This document shows, piece by piece, positions 36,859 through 45,758 of a stretch of DNA of 64,000 nt (the stretch's first letter is position 1; the number at the start of each line of letters is the position of its first letter). The stretch comes from an uncultured Eubacteriales bacterium (GTDB lineage Bacteria; Bacillota; Clostridia; Peptostreptococcales; Anaerovoracaceae). The notes below the pieces were generated by a model. It did not search any database, was not told where the DNA came from, and saw nothing but the letters and a program-made list of their open reading frames with translations. The position numbers and the translations under genes are program-made. The stretch lies in contig ONRQ01000002.1 of the NCBI GenBank assembly GCA_900320285.1, positions 62,001 to 126,000 of the forward strand, written 5' to 3'.

Positions 36859-38658
36859 ATGCTCAAGATTATAACACTGATCTGCGCTCTGATAGGTCTT
36901 CTGGCCGCGATCTCTCTTGAGACATGGCTCAGGAGCCGCATTGTCAGAAATGAGACTTCCGCTGAAACATACGCTGAAGTCAAAAGCAGAAATTCAGAAT
37001 TCTGGTCAATTCAATATGTGCCGCTGATAATTACACTTGCACTGCTTGCAGCAGTTCTGTTTGCATTTGTAGGGCACCTGAATGCCGCTGTCTTTTTAGG
37101 GGGAGCGGCTCTTTGCTTTGTTTCAGTTATTATCGGGGCCACTACTGTTGTTACCGGAAGCATATCATCTTCATCCACAGCGGTTTCGGGAGATATCAGG
37201 ACAGCCCTCAAGACAGCATACAGATCGGCAGCTGTTATGGGTCTCAGCGTTTCATCAATAGCGCTTGTAGGACTGGGTGTTCTGTTTTTCTTCCTGAAAA
37301 GAGACCAGCTTGTTGATCTTGTTGCGAGCTTCGCTCTCGGAGCTTCCATCGTATCACTGATCATTGGTCTTTCAGGAACTGCATTCTCAGGAGCATACGC
37401 TCTGACAGTAAAAGGGGATGATTTCACCGACTATACGGGAATGTTCATCGGAAGCGGAGCCGATCATGTAGAGACATACATCCTGTCGGCATGCTCAGCA
37501 GCACTGCTTTCTGAAGTAGCTGTTGATACTTCCGGCGTTATGTCAACATTTACCGCAACTTCTGCAGCCAGATACCCGCTTATCATATTTGCTGCCGGTA
37601 TTATTGCTTCTATCATAGGCATCATGGCCTACAGAGGATATGTCGTAAAGAAACCTGCTGCAGGCCTTACTGTGGGCAATATAATCGCAGCAGTTCTTAT
37701 CGCCGCAGCTGCTGTTTACTTCAGTAACGATCTGCTTCAGTCGTATGTCTACGGTGTATGTGCATCTTTGGGTATTCTTGCCGCACTTATTTCAGGTGAA
37801 GCTTCAAAGGCATATTCGATAGACGGAGCTATTTTCAAACGCTTCCTGCCGGATGTAAAGAAGACAGGAGTAAGTGCATCCATGATATACAGCCTGTCTA
37901 TCGGTATGATCTCGGTAATGATACCGGCTATTCTTACTACAACCGCCATGGTACTTGCATATTATTACGCGAACTTTTATGGCATAGCCCTTGCAGCAGT
38001 AGGAATCAATTCAATGACTGCAGTAAATTCAGCTGTAAGAGGCTTCGCAATCAACACTGCAAGCGCCTCAGAAATCGCCTCGGTAAGTGATCCTGATGCT
38101 GAGAGCCCTAACCCTGCTGATGTGCTTCTGACTGCTTCAGTTACTTCAGACTCAATAGGCAAGACATATTCAGGAGTGGCAGCATATGTAACTCTGGTTG
38201 CAATGTATACGGCTCTTTCGGTAGTTGCAAACAATCCGGCCATAAATCTTCTGAGCACACCTGTGTTCACAGGAATCACAATTGGTGCTGTTGTTGTATT
38301 TGTATGTGCCGGTTTCATTATAAGATCGATAAGGCTCACAAGTCAGGTGCTCGAAACCAGGCTTGGTGATTCATATGACCCGGGAAAGCGAATAACTTCC
38401 CTCAGAGGCCTTGTTCCTCTGTTTGTAATATCAATCATCGTTCCAATGGCAGCAGGTGCTGCAGGCGGAGTAAACGGACTCATAGCATTCTCGTGTGCCG
38501 CTTCAGTCACAGGAATGTGTGTTATTTTTGCATTCAATAACGCAGGCAGATACTTTGACAGAATGGCTACCGAAACACTTGGTACCATAATAAAGCTGAT
38601 GCTGGCAGTAACACTCGTTTTTGCTCCGTTCTTTATGAAGTTCGGAGGGCTCTTTTAG
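36859..38658 (+). CDS. Membrane pyrophosphatase-like protein lacking the catalytic motifs
   Basis: Polytopic membrane protein of 599 residues clearly related to ion-pumping membrane pyrophosphatases (HppA). Shared scaffold pieces are AVMGLSV (about 130), a GAS..SLI helix, GADHVETY (200-207, family GADLFESY), YPLIIFAAGIIASIIG, YGIALAAVG (374-382), IGKTYSGVAAY (433-443) and IIKLMLAVTLVFAPFF at the end. The active site is gone: the DVGADLVGK motif is replaced by KGDDFTDYTGM (185-195), the whole stretch with EDDPRNPA and DNVGDNVGD between it and GADHVETY is missing, and the DAYGPIADNAGG helix reads RGFAINTASASE (394-405). It should not hydrolyse pyrophosphate. Function unknown; it may be a regulator or transporter built on the pump fold. 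CGGAG lies 8 bases upstream of the ATG. Confidence 0.8.
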   Translation: MLKIITLICALIGLLAAISLETWLRSRIVRNETSAETYAEVKSRNSEFWSIQYVPLIITLALLAAVLFAFVGHLNAAVFLGGAALCFVSVIIGATTVVTGSISSSSTAVSGDIRTALKTAYRSAAVMGLSVSSIALVGLGVLFFFLKRDQLVDLVASFALGASIVSLIIGLSGTAFSGAYALTVKGDDFTDYTGMFIGSGADHVETYILSACSAALLSEVAVDTSGVMSTFTATSAARYPLIIFAAGIIASIIGIMAYRGYVVKKPAAGLTVGNIIAAVLIAAAAVYFSNDLLQSYVYGVCASLGILAALISGEASKAYSIDGAIFKRFLPDVKKTGVSASMIYSLSIGMISVMIPAILTTTAMVLAYYYANFYGIALAAVGINSMTAVNSAVRGFAINTASASEIASVSDPDAESPNPADVLLTASVTSDSIGKTYSGVAAYVTLVAMYTALSVVANNPAINLLSTPVFTGITIGAVVVFVCAGFIIRSIRLTSQVLETRLGDSYDPGKRITSLRGLVPLFVISIIVPMAAGAAGGVNGLIAFSCAASVTGMCVIFAFNNAGRYFDRMATETLGTIIKLMLAVTLVFAPFFMKFGGLF

Positions 38659-38694
38659 TGCCTGACCGCAGAGCAAGGCTGTATTCGAAAGACA

Positions 38695-38730
38695 AACGGC
38701 GGCTCTGCAGAAAGGCCGCCGTTATTTATT
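38695..38730 (+). terminator. Intrinsic terminator before butyrate kinase
   Basis: AACGGCGGC (38695-38703) pairs with GCCGCCGTT (38715-38723), followed by ATTTATT. A 9-bp GC-rich stem with a moderate T tract. Confidence 0.75.
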
Positions 38731-38754
38731 AAAAGCAAACAGTAGAGGAAGATT

Positions 38755-39849
38755 ATGAAAAACAACAGATACCGCATATTCGTGATCAATCCGGGCTCAA
38801 CATCGACCAAGCTGGCGCTTTTCGAGAACAATATCAAAATACTCGAGACATCAGTGACACATGACGCTGAAGTGCTCAATTCATTCCCGATGCCGAATGA
38901 TCAGCTCGATTACAGAATGGGAGTTATAAAAGACTTCGTAGAAAAGAATGATATTGAGCTCGATAACATCGATGCTTTCGTGGGAAGGGGCGGCGGCTGT
39001 TACCCTGTGCCAAGCGGTACATTCGAAGTGAACGATCTTCTTCTCAATGACATCAGAAACAATGTCGGCAGAACGATCCATCCGTCCATTCTGGGCGTGC
39101 AGCTTGCCTATGAGATGCAGCAGAAGTATGGCGGACGGCTTTTCATGGTAGACCCGATCTGCGTTGATGAATACACAGATGTGGCCAGGGTTACCGGTGT
39201 AAAGGGGATCACACGCAGGACTGAATCACATGCGCTGAATCTCAGAGGCACAGCGATGAAACATTGCAAGATACACGGTATGGATTATAAAAAATCCAGT
39301 CTCGTTGTAGCCCATATCGACGGAGGCATCACCATAGCGGCGCAGAAAAACGGAAAACAGATCGACTGCAATCAGGGCGCAGGAGGTGAAGGACCATTTA
39401 CTGCAACACGTACAGGCTCACTTCCTCTGATGGAAGTGCTTGATTACTTCAAGGATCACACTGTTGATGAGATGCGCCATCTTTGTACAGGAACCGGGGG
39501 ATTTGTATCCCACTTCGGTACATCAGATGCTGATGAAGTATACATGAGAGTCCTTGACGGCAACGAAGAAGCAAAACTGGTCTGGGAAGCACTGTGTTAC
39601 AACATAGTAAAATACATAGGTTCAATGGCTACGGTTCTCAAGGGTAAAGTCGACGGTATTCTGATAACCGGACGCTATACGCGATTCCGCGGGCTTATTG
39701 ATTACATCAGAGAATATACCGGTTGGATAGCTCCGATTTACATTTATGAAAATGAAGTGGAGCAGGAGGCCATGTGTGCCGGCGCGCTCAGAGTCCTGAG
39801 GGGGGAAGAGCAGGCAAAGATATACACCGGCAAGGGTATGGTAAAATAA
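38755..39849 (+). CDS. buk: Butyrate kinase
   Basis: Acetate/butyrate kinase family; converts butyryl phosphate and ADP to butyrate and ATP, the last step of one butyrate route. The 364 residues start with the ASKHA phosphate loop NPGSTSTKLALFEN and show the DAFVGRGGG, HPSILGVQLAYEM, ESHALNLRG and HIDGGITIAA segments typical of Buk. The 364-residue length and these motifs favour butyrate over acetate kinase; a branched-chain kinase role is possible. Phosphotransbutyrylase is not in the window. AGAGGAAG precedes the start. Confidence 0.92.
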   Translation: MKNNRYRIFVINPGSTSTKLALFENNIKILETSVTHDAEVLNSFPMPNDQLDYRMGVIKDFVEKNDIELDNIDAFVGRGGGCYPVPSGTFEVNDLLLNDIRNNVGRTIHPSILGVQLAYEMQQKYGGRLFMVDPICVDEYTDVARVTGVKGITRRTESHALNLRGTAMKHCKIHGMDYKKSSLVVAHIDGGITIAAQKNGKQIDCNQGAGGEGPFTATRTGSLPLMEVLDYFKDHTVDEMRHLCTGTGGFVSHFGTSDADEVYMRVLDGNEEAKLVWEALCYNIVKYIGSMATVLKGKVDGILITGRYTRFRGLIDYIREYTGWIAPIYIYENEVEQEAMCAGALRVLRGEEQAKIYTGKGMVK

Positions 39850-39889
39850 CAAAATATAATATTTTTTCAAAGCTAAGGAGGGGAATAAA

Positions 39890-40927
39890 ATGTTGGAAAA
39901 GCTGGAGAAGATCCGTGAAGAAGGATTCAGGCGCATAGCTGAGTCATCGGATCCGGCCATGCTTGAGGCTGTACGCAAGGAGCTTACAGGAAAAAAGAGC
40001 TCTCTGCAGGAAGTGCTCAAGAGTTTAGGCGGACTCGAACCCGATATGCGTAAATCTGTCGGAATGAAAGCAAATGAGGTCAAGAACCTCTTTGCAGAAA
40101 AGATCCAGGCAAGACAGGAAGAACTTATTGCAGGAGCATCTGCGGTCGAGGGAGATATTGATCTGACTCTCCCTGGAATCGAAGTCAGCGAAGGCGCGCT
40201 GCATCCTATAACCCAGATGTGCTACGACCTCAATGACGCCTTTAGATCACTTGGCTTTGAAATTTACAGCGAAGACGACATCTCGAGCGAGAAATTCGCC
40301 TTTGATAACCTCAATTTTGCTGCCGATCATCCGGCAAGAGCTTCGATGGACACTTACTGGCTGGAAGGAACCGAAAACAAAAGAGGAAACGAGAGGCTGT
40401 GCCTCCGTCCTCATCTCACCGGCGGCTCAGTAAGATATCTCCTTGAACATGGAGCGCCTGCAAGATTCGTATATCCCGGCAGAGTTTACAGAAACGAGAC
40501 AACTGACGCACGTCATGAGAGAGCGTTTTTCCAGTATGAGGCCCTCATAGTTGATAAGGATATTTCATTCAGCTCCGGCCGTGTAATGATCGAAGCGATA
40601 CTTGAAAAGGTATTCGGCCGCAAGGTAAATGTAAGGATGAGAGAAGGCTTCTTCCCGTTTACAGAGCCTGGTTATGAGATCGACATGGAATGCCTGCTCT
40701 GCGGAGGAAAGGGCTGCAAGGCATGCAACCATGCCGGCTGGATCGAAGTAATGCCGGGCGGTGTCATCCATCCTAATGTTCTCAGGGCAGCAAATCTGGA
40801 TCCTGATGTCTGGACAGGTTTCTACACAAATATCGGTCTCGACAGAATGGTAATGATGCGCTACGGAGTAGATGATGTAAGACTGTTCCACAGCGCTGAC
40901 CTGAGATTCCTCAAGCAGTTCAGGTAG
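39890..40927 (+). CDS. pheS: Phenylalanyl-tRNA synthetase alpha chain
   Basis: Catalytic subunit of the alpha2beta2 class II synthetase. The 345 residues hold an N-terminal coiled coil (1-90), motif 2 with FVYPGRVYRNETTDARH, the substrate-binding FFPFTEPGYEIDMEC stretch and motif 3 NIGLDRMVMMRYG. AAGGAGGGG lies 6 bases before the ATG. The 40-base gap after buk contains a TATAAT box but no good -35; there is no room for a T-box leader. pheT follows after 15 bases. Confidence 0.97.
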   Translation: MLEKLEKIREEGFRRIAESSDPAMLEAVRKELTGKKSSLQEVLKSLGGLEPDMRKSVGMKANEVKNLFAEKIQARQEELIAGASAVEGDIDLTLPGIEVSEGALHPITQMCYDLNDAFRSLGFEIYSEDDISSEKFAFDNLNFAADHPARASMDTYWLEGTENKRGNERLCLRPHLTGGSVRYLLEHGAPARFVYPGRVYRNETTDARHERAFFQYEALIVDKDISFSSGRVMIEAILEKVFGRKVNVRMREGFFPFTEPGYEIDMECLLCGGKGCKACNHAGWIEVMPGGVIHPNVLRAANLDPDVWTGFYTNIGLDRMVMMRYGVDDVRLFHSADLRFLKQFR

Positions 40928-40942
40928 AGAAGGAGGTAAGCT

Positions 40943-43363
40943 ATGAATATTTCGATGAAATTCATCAGCAGATATGTCGATCTGCCTGCAGATCTCACAT
41001 ATGATCAGATAGCATATGACCTCACAATGAGAACTGTAGAGGTCGAGGATGTTATTGATACTGCAGCAAAGTTCCATGACATTGTTGTAGGAGAAATCAA
41101 AGAGGTAAAAGCTCATCCAAACGCAGACGCGCTTAAGGTCTGCATCGTAGATGTCGGAGAAGATGAACTGAAGCAGATCGTATGCGGAGGAAGCAATCTT
41201 ACTGCCGGCCATAAGGTCTGCGTTGCCAAGCCGGGCTCGGAAGTTGTATGGCACGGTGAAGGAGAGCCGGTTAAACTCAAGGAAACTAAGCTGAGAGGTG
41301 TTTCGTCATACGGAATGATCTGCGGCTCGACTGAAGTATATCTTGCAGACATTTATCCGCCAAAAGACGAGAGAGAAATCGTGGATTTCACTGAACTCGG
41401 AGTTGAGTGTGAAGTAGGACAGTGTGTTGCTGTTGCTGCAGGACTCGACGACGTTATTCTTGAGGTCGACAACAAGTCGCTTTCCAACAGGCCTGACCTC
41501 TGGGGACATTACGGAGTCGCAAGAGAGCTGGCTGCTATCTATAAGGTTCCTTTCAACGAACTAAGCAGTGAGCTTCCTGAGGGACTTCCTGAGTATCCGG
41601 TAGAAATACTTGAGCCTGAAAGATGCAACAGATTCACTGCAACAAAGATCGACAATGTATATGTAAAGGAATCACCTGCATGGATGAAGACTCTCATCAC
41701 TAATGCAGGAATGAGACCGATCAACGCACTTGTTGATATTACAAACTTCGTACTGCTTGCAGTAGGAGCACCGCAGCATGCTTATGACAGCACTCATGTA
41801 GAAGGTAACAGGATCGTGGTAAGGCTTGCGGAAGATGGAGAGAAACTCCTCCTCCTTGACGAAAAAGATCTTGTACTTACACATGACCATCTTGTTATCT
41901 GCGACGCGAATAAACCTTTGAATCTGGCAGGGATCAAAGGCGGCAAGGACGATTCGGTACTTGATACAACGAATTCTGTAATTCTGGAATGCGCTGTATT
42001 CACAGCTCCCGGAATCAGACGCACTACGGCTTACTTTAATGAAAAGACAGATTCCGCGCTCAGATATGAAAAAGGCATAGATACACAGAGAGCAGACCTC
42101 GGAGTAGCAATGGCTCTGTCTCTGTTCAGGGAAATTTATCCTGACTGCGTCTTCTCGGCATTTACTGATAATTATCCTGTGAAGACAGAGAAGGCTGCCA
42201 TCGATATAACACAGGACTTCCTTGACAGGAGACTTGGTGAAGTTATCGAAAGATCTGAGATAGAAGATATACTCAACAGACTCGGCTATGAAGTGGAATT
42301 TGAGGACGGAACTTACCATTGCAAAGCTCCTACATGGAGATCTACAGGTGACGTTTCCATCCATGATGACATACTTGGCGATATTGCAAGGCTCATCGGA
42401 TATGAATACTTCAAAAAGCAGCCGCTTCCTGTAAAGTTCGAACATTCGATACATCAGGTAGAGGTAGATCTGGCAAGAAGGCTCAGAGAATATCTTGCGT
42501 TCAGATGCGGAATGAACGAGATATTCACATATCCTTGGATCGATGAGAAGTACATCCGTGCTGCAGGCATAGATCCTGATAATTCCGTTAAACTTGCAAC
42601 ACCGCCGGCACCTGAACTCGGATCCCTCAGATCATCACTCATACCGGGAATGCTCGAGACGATCGAGAAGAATCACAGATTCTTTGATGAATTTGCTGTG
42701 TTTGAAGCGGCTCAGGTATTTGAAAAAGGCGAATACAGCCCTTCAAGTCCCGACGAAGTTCTTCCGGTCCACAAAAATATGCTCAGCGGAGCATTTGCAG
42801 GAAAGGATGCAAAAACACTCTTCTTCAAGGTTAAGGGTGTTATCGAAGGAATGCCTGGCTACTGCCACTTCAAACCTTTGACATTCAAGCAGAAAAACAA
42901 ACCTTCATGGGCAGACGAAAAAGTATGGCTCAACGTGATAGAAGAGGGTAAGGTCGTCGGATCCATCGGACTCATATCGGTACAGGCTCTCACTGAATCC
43001 GGCATAAAGCTCATCAGCGCAGCAGCGTTCGAACTTGATACAGCAATGCTTGAACCATATCCGTCAAGGACCAATGAGTTCAAACATCTGCCGCAGTATC
43101 CGCTTGTAGAGCAGGATCTCTCGCTTCTCGTCGATGAATCGATGACATGGGCTGAGATAAAGGAAGCTATCAAGTACATGGTAAAGGATCTGAAATTCGT
43201 TGAGGAATACCGCGGAAAGCAGATCCCGGCCGGAAAGAAGTCGATCATGCTGAGCATTAAGATCGGAAACGATGACTCTACAATGACTCCAAAGCAGATA
43301 GAAAAGAAGATGAACGGAATTATTAAGGTGCTCGGCAAGAAGTGCGGCGCACAGCTCCGTTAA
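40943..43363 (+). CDS. pheT: Phenylalanyl-tRNA synthetase beta chain
   Basis: Structural, tRNA-binding and editing subunit, 806 residues, standard length. Visible are the N-terminal EMAP-like tRNA-binding domain (about 40-150, HPNADALKVCIVDVG), the B3/B4 editing domain with MRPINALVDITNFV, the B5 domain, a catalytically inactive synthetase-like core, and the C-terminal anticodon-binding ferredoxin-like domain beginning QYPLVEQDLSLLV. AAGGAGG precedes the ATG. Translation of the next gene begins four bases after its stop. Confidence 0.98.
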   Translation: MNISMKFISRYVDLPADLTYDQIAYDLTMRTVEVEDVIDTAAKFHDIVVGEIKEVKAHPNADALKVCIVDVGEDELKQIVCGGSNLTAGHKVCVAKPGSEVVWHGEGEPVKLKETKLRGVSSYGMICGSTEVYLADIYPPKDEREIVDFTELGVECEVGQCVAVAAGLDDVILEVDNKSLSNRPDLWGHYGVARELAAIYKVPFNELSSELPEGLPEYPVEILEPERCNRFTATKIDNVYVKESPAWMKTLITNAGMRPINALVDITNFVLLAVGAPQHAYDSTHVEGNRIVVRLAEDGEKLLLLDEKDLVLTHDHLVICDANKPLNLAGIKGGKDDSVLDTTNSVILECAVFTAPGIRRTTAYFNEKTDSALRYEKGIDTQRADLGVAMALSLFREIYPDCVFSAFTDNYPVKTEKAAIDITQDFLDRRLGEVIERSEIEDILNRLGYEVEFEDGTYHCKAPTWRSTGDVSIHDDILGDIARLIGYEYFKKQPLPVKFEHSIHQVEVDLARRLREYLAFRCGMNEIFTYPWIDEKYIRAAGIDPDNSVKLATPPAPELGSLRSSLIPGMLETIEKNHRFFDEFAVFEAAQVFEKGEYSPSSPDEVLPVHKNMLSGAFAGKDAKTLFFKVKGVIEGMPGYCHFKPLTFKQKNKPSWADEKVWLNVIEEGKVVGSIGLISVQALTESGIKLISAAAFELDTAMLEPYPSRTNEFKHLPQYPLVEQDLSLLVDESMTWAEIKEAIKYMVKDLKFVEEYRGKQIPAGKKSIMLSIKIGNDDSTMTPKQIEKKMNGIIKVLGKKCGAQLR

Positions 43364-43366
43364 ATA

Positions 43367-44281
43367 ATGGCAAAATACGAACATACTGTTACAACTGAAG
43401 AATCAGGGCTGACCATCAATCAGATACTGCGGAAAAACTATAAATTTTCCGCAAGATTCAGGACAAAGATGAAGTATCAGTCCCTGGTAGATCTGAACGG
43501 AACACCGACTCCGGGTTATATAAAACCCGGGGTCGGTGATGTCATTGGTGTAAGGCTTCCTGCTGAGACAAGTGACTTTGAGCCGGAGAATATTCCGCTC
43601 GATATCGTATACGAAGACGATGACCTGATACTTGTCAATAAGCAGCCCGGCGTTATCGTGCATCCTACCAAGGGGCATCCGCAGCATACAATCGCAAACG
43701 GTGTTATGAAGTACATGATCGACAGCGGTCAGTCTTTCAAAGTAAGATTTGCCAACCGTATCGACATGGATACGTCAGGCATCATTATGGTTGCGAAAAA
43801 TGCAAATGCACAGAATGAGCTGTCTTCACAGATGAGGCGCAATACTGTCGTAAAAAAATATTATGCTCTGGTAGAAGGCGATGTCGAAGAGGATCATTTT
43901 GATATCGATCTTCCGGTAGGACGGCCGGATCAGGTCTCGATACGCCGCGAGGTAATGTACGAAGGCGGAAAGAACGCTCTCAGTGAAGTGAATGTACTTG
44001 AACGCTACGATTCGAAGGAATACGGACCTCATACTCTGGTTGAAGTGATCCTGCATACCGGGCGTACACACCAGATACGTGTGCATCTTTCACACATAGG
44101 GCATATCATAACCGGAGATGTACTCTATGGGGGAGGTACTCAGCTGATAGACCGGCAGGCCCTGCATGCTTACTATATCGAATTCGATCATCCTATAACT
44201 AAGGAAAGAGTGAGCTTCAGGACCGGACTTCCCGATGATATCAGAAATGCTATAGAAAAATTAAAAAACAGCGCTGAATAG
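43367..44281 (+). CDS. RluA-family pseudouridine synthase (RluD-like)
   Basis: Makes pseudouridine in rRNA or tRNA. The 304 residues contain an N-terminal S4-like segment (GLTINQILRKN), the GVIVHPTKGH loop, and the catalytic motif NRIDMDTSGIIMVAKN with the nucleophilic Asp, plus GRTHQIRVHLSHIGH near the C terminus. These fit RluA/RluD enzymes; the exact target site cannot be assigned. No clear ribosome site precedes ATG 43367, four bases after pheT, so coupling is likely. The stop codon lies in the loop of a terminator. Confidence 0.92.
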   Translation: MAKYEHTVTTEESGLTINQILRKNYKFSARFRTKMKYQSLVDLNGTPTPGYIKPGVGDVIGVRLPAETSDFEPENIPLDIVYEDDDLILVNKQPGVIVHPTKGHPQHTIANGVMKYMIDSGQSFKVRFANRIDMDTSGIIMVAKNANAQNELSSQMRRNTVVKKYYALVEGDVEEDHFDIDLPVGRPDQVSIRREVMYEGGKNALSEVNVLERYDSKEYGPHTLVEVILHTGRTHQIRVHLSHIGHIITGDVLYGGGTQLIDRQALHAYYIEFDHPITKERVSFRTGLPDDIRNAIEKLKNSAE

Positions 44282-44291
44282 GCGCTGTTTT
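44265..44291. terminator. Bidirectional terminator between the RluA-family gene and nadK
   Basis: AAAACAGCGC (44265-44274) pairs perfectly with GCGCTGTTTT (44282-44291). The 7-base loop contains the stop codon of the upstream gene, and both strands provide a T tract. It serves two convergent genes. Confidence 0.85.
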
Positions 44292-44314
44292 GAGTTGATA
44301 TGTGCTTAAAGTGA

Positions 44315-45112
44315 TTACAGAAGTTTGCTGGAGAGCTTGCCCCAGTGATCGTACGATTTTGTACGTATGAGGTGGATCTCTTTATCTGAATGGGTGATCT
44401 CCATCTTCAGGACTCCACCGAATTCGTGAGTGCGGCCGTCAAATGAAACAAGCACTGTACCGCCTTCGCATCTGCCTGTTCCGGATATGGTGATGGTCTC
44501 GCGTGACGGAAGAATAAGACTCGATTTGAAACATCTGTATGCGCTCGTGTTCATCGGAGCGATAGGAGTGAGCTGCAGTACATCGAGATCAGGTGATATG
44601 AGTGATCCGCCAAGAGAATAGTTATAGGCAGTCGATCCGACAGGTGTGGATATTATGATGCCGTCACCGGAGAAGTCCTGGATCTTTGTATTGTCAATCG
44701 ATATTTCGTAGTGTGATGCGTGCGAGTAAGGGCCTCTGACGACAATTTCATTGAGCCCTGTACGAAGGAATTCTCCTCTGCGGGTGATTATCTTTGCCTG
44801 AACAGGACTTACGTTCTGAAGCTGATATTCTCCCTTCGAGATATATTCCATGGTCTCTCTTAAATTTGTAGGAAGAGCCTCCTGGAAGAAACCTAGATGT
44901 CCTGTATTGATACCGATTATCGGAATGCCCGGGAAGCCGCATTTATGAACAAAGCTGAGGAATGTGCCATCGCCGCCGATGCAGGCGAGAAGGTCCTCAT
45001 TGCCTGTAAATTCTTCTGATACTTCGTAGCCGAACTCTTTGACCAGTGGTATGAAATCATTGTAAGCAGCCCTTGATCTGTCCTTTTGATTACAGAACAC
45101 GTATATCTTCAT
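44315..45112 (-). CDS. nadK: NAD kinase
   Basis: Phosphorylates NAD to NADP; cytoplasmic. The 265 residues show the family motif CIGGDGTFLSFVH, GINTGHLGFF, the conserved NEIVVRG and the STPVGSTAYNYSLGG loop, and SFDGR in the C-terminal beta domain. CGGAG lies about 11 bases before the ATG on the minus strand. It is transcribed against its neighbours, divergently from the gene at 45221; a perfect palindrome lies in the shared promoter region. Confidence 0.95.
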   Translation of the reverse strand: MKIYVFCNQKDRSRAAYNDFIPLVKEFGYEVSEEFTGNEDLLACIGGDGTFLSFVHKCGFPGIPIIGINTGHLGFFQEALPTNLRETMEYISKGEYQLQNVSPVQAKIITRRGEFLRTGLNEIVVRGPYSHASHYEISIDNTKIQDFSGDGIIISTPVGSTAYNYSLGGSLISPDLDVLQLTPIAPMNTSAYRCFKSSLILPSRETITISGTGRCEGGTVLVSFDGRTHEFGGVLKMEITHSDKEIHLIRTKSYDHWGKLSSKLL

Positions 45113-45158
45113 TTTGCACTCTCCGTATGCTATAATAATCTGTCAGAATATGGAATTT

Positions 45159-45172
45159 GAGCAATATTGCTC
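45159..45172. promoter_or_regulatory. Perfect 14-bp palindrome in a divergent promoter region
   Basis: GAGCAATATTGCTC is fully symmetric and lies in the 108-base gap between nadK (minus) and the gene at 45221 (plus). On each strand its second half, TTGCTC, resembles a -35 box; on the plus strand TATAGC follows 15 bases later, and on the minus strand GATTAT follows 18 bases later. This would suit a repressor site acting on both promoters. Function is inferred. Confidence 0.4.
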
Positions 45173-45220
45173 TGTCATTACAATCATTATAGCACTTGAA
45201 TCAACGTATTTGAATTATAA

Positions 45221-45757
45221 ATGGACAAGATAAGATTTTACCGTGTACTTGATATAGACTCTGCGGACGAGTTCCAGTATTTTGAAAACCTGGCAGCTCT
45301 TCTCGAAGAGGATGAATTTATAGAGAAAAATCTTATAAAAGATCTGATCCGCAACGTAGACCGTGAAAAGCTCGCTGAGCATATGAGCTCATACTTTGAT
45401 GGTTTTCTCGATCATCTCCCTGACAGTGAGACAGATCTTTACGTGATGGTCGAATCCATGGGAAGAGTATTTGACGGACTCATCAGGGAAGACATGAGCG
45501 AAGCTGACATTGATGCGCTGGCTTCAGAGATATCGAAGTTCCGCAAATGGTATGTGCACGATCTCAATACCTTCAACAGGCTGACAGGCGAAGAGGCAAG
45601 CGTAAGAGACGCCAGATTTGATATCGCGGCTGCCAAGCTCCTCGGAGAAGATTCTGACTATGATTTCAGACTGGCTCTTGACTACGATATTGACGGATTC
45701 GATGTGAGGATAGCGGACATGCTTGGCGCCTCATTCTCAGAGGAGAACGAAGCGTAA
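45221..45757 (+). CDS. Acidic alpha-helical protein of unknown function
   Basis: A 178-residue soluble, acidic protein with no signal peptide or membrane segment. Sequence such as EFQYFENLAALLEEDEF and ISKFRKWYVHDLNTFNRL suggests an all-helical fold. I do not recognise the family. Codon use looks like the neighbours and it ends one base before dgt, heading the dgt-dnaG-rpoD-trmK unit, so a role linked to nucleotide pools, replication start or the operon's control is conceivable but unsupported. The ATG at 45221 lacks an obvious ribosome site, so it may be translated from a leaderless or short-leader transcript. Confidence 0.75.
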   Translation: MDKIRFYRVLDIDSADEFQYFENLAALLEEDEFIEKNLIKDLIRNVDREKLAEHMSSYFDGFLDHLPDSETDLYVMVESMGRVFDGLIREDMSEADIDALASEISKFRKWYVHDLNTFNRLTGEEASVRDARFDIAAAKLLGEDSDYDFRLALDYDIDGFDVRIADMLGASFSEENEA

Positions 45758-45758
45758 G

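Noticed and set aside
43367..44281. Assigning the pseudouridine synthase as RluD
   Set aside because: The motif NRIDMDTSG and GRTHQIRVHLSHIGH fix the RluA superfamily, but target specificity among RluA, RluC and RluD cannot be read from this sequence, so no symbol was given.
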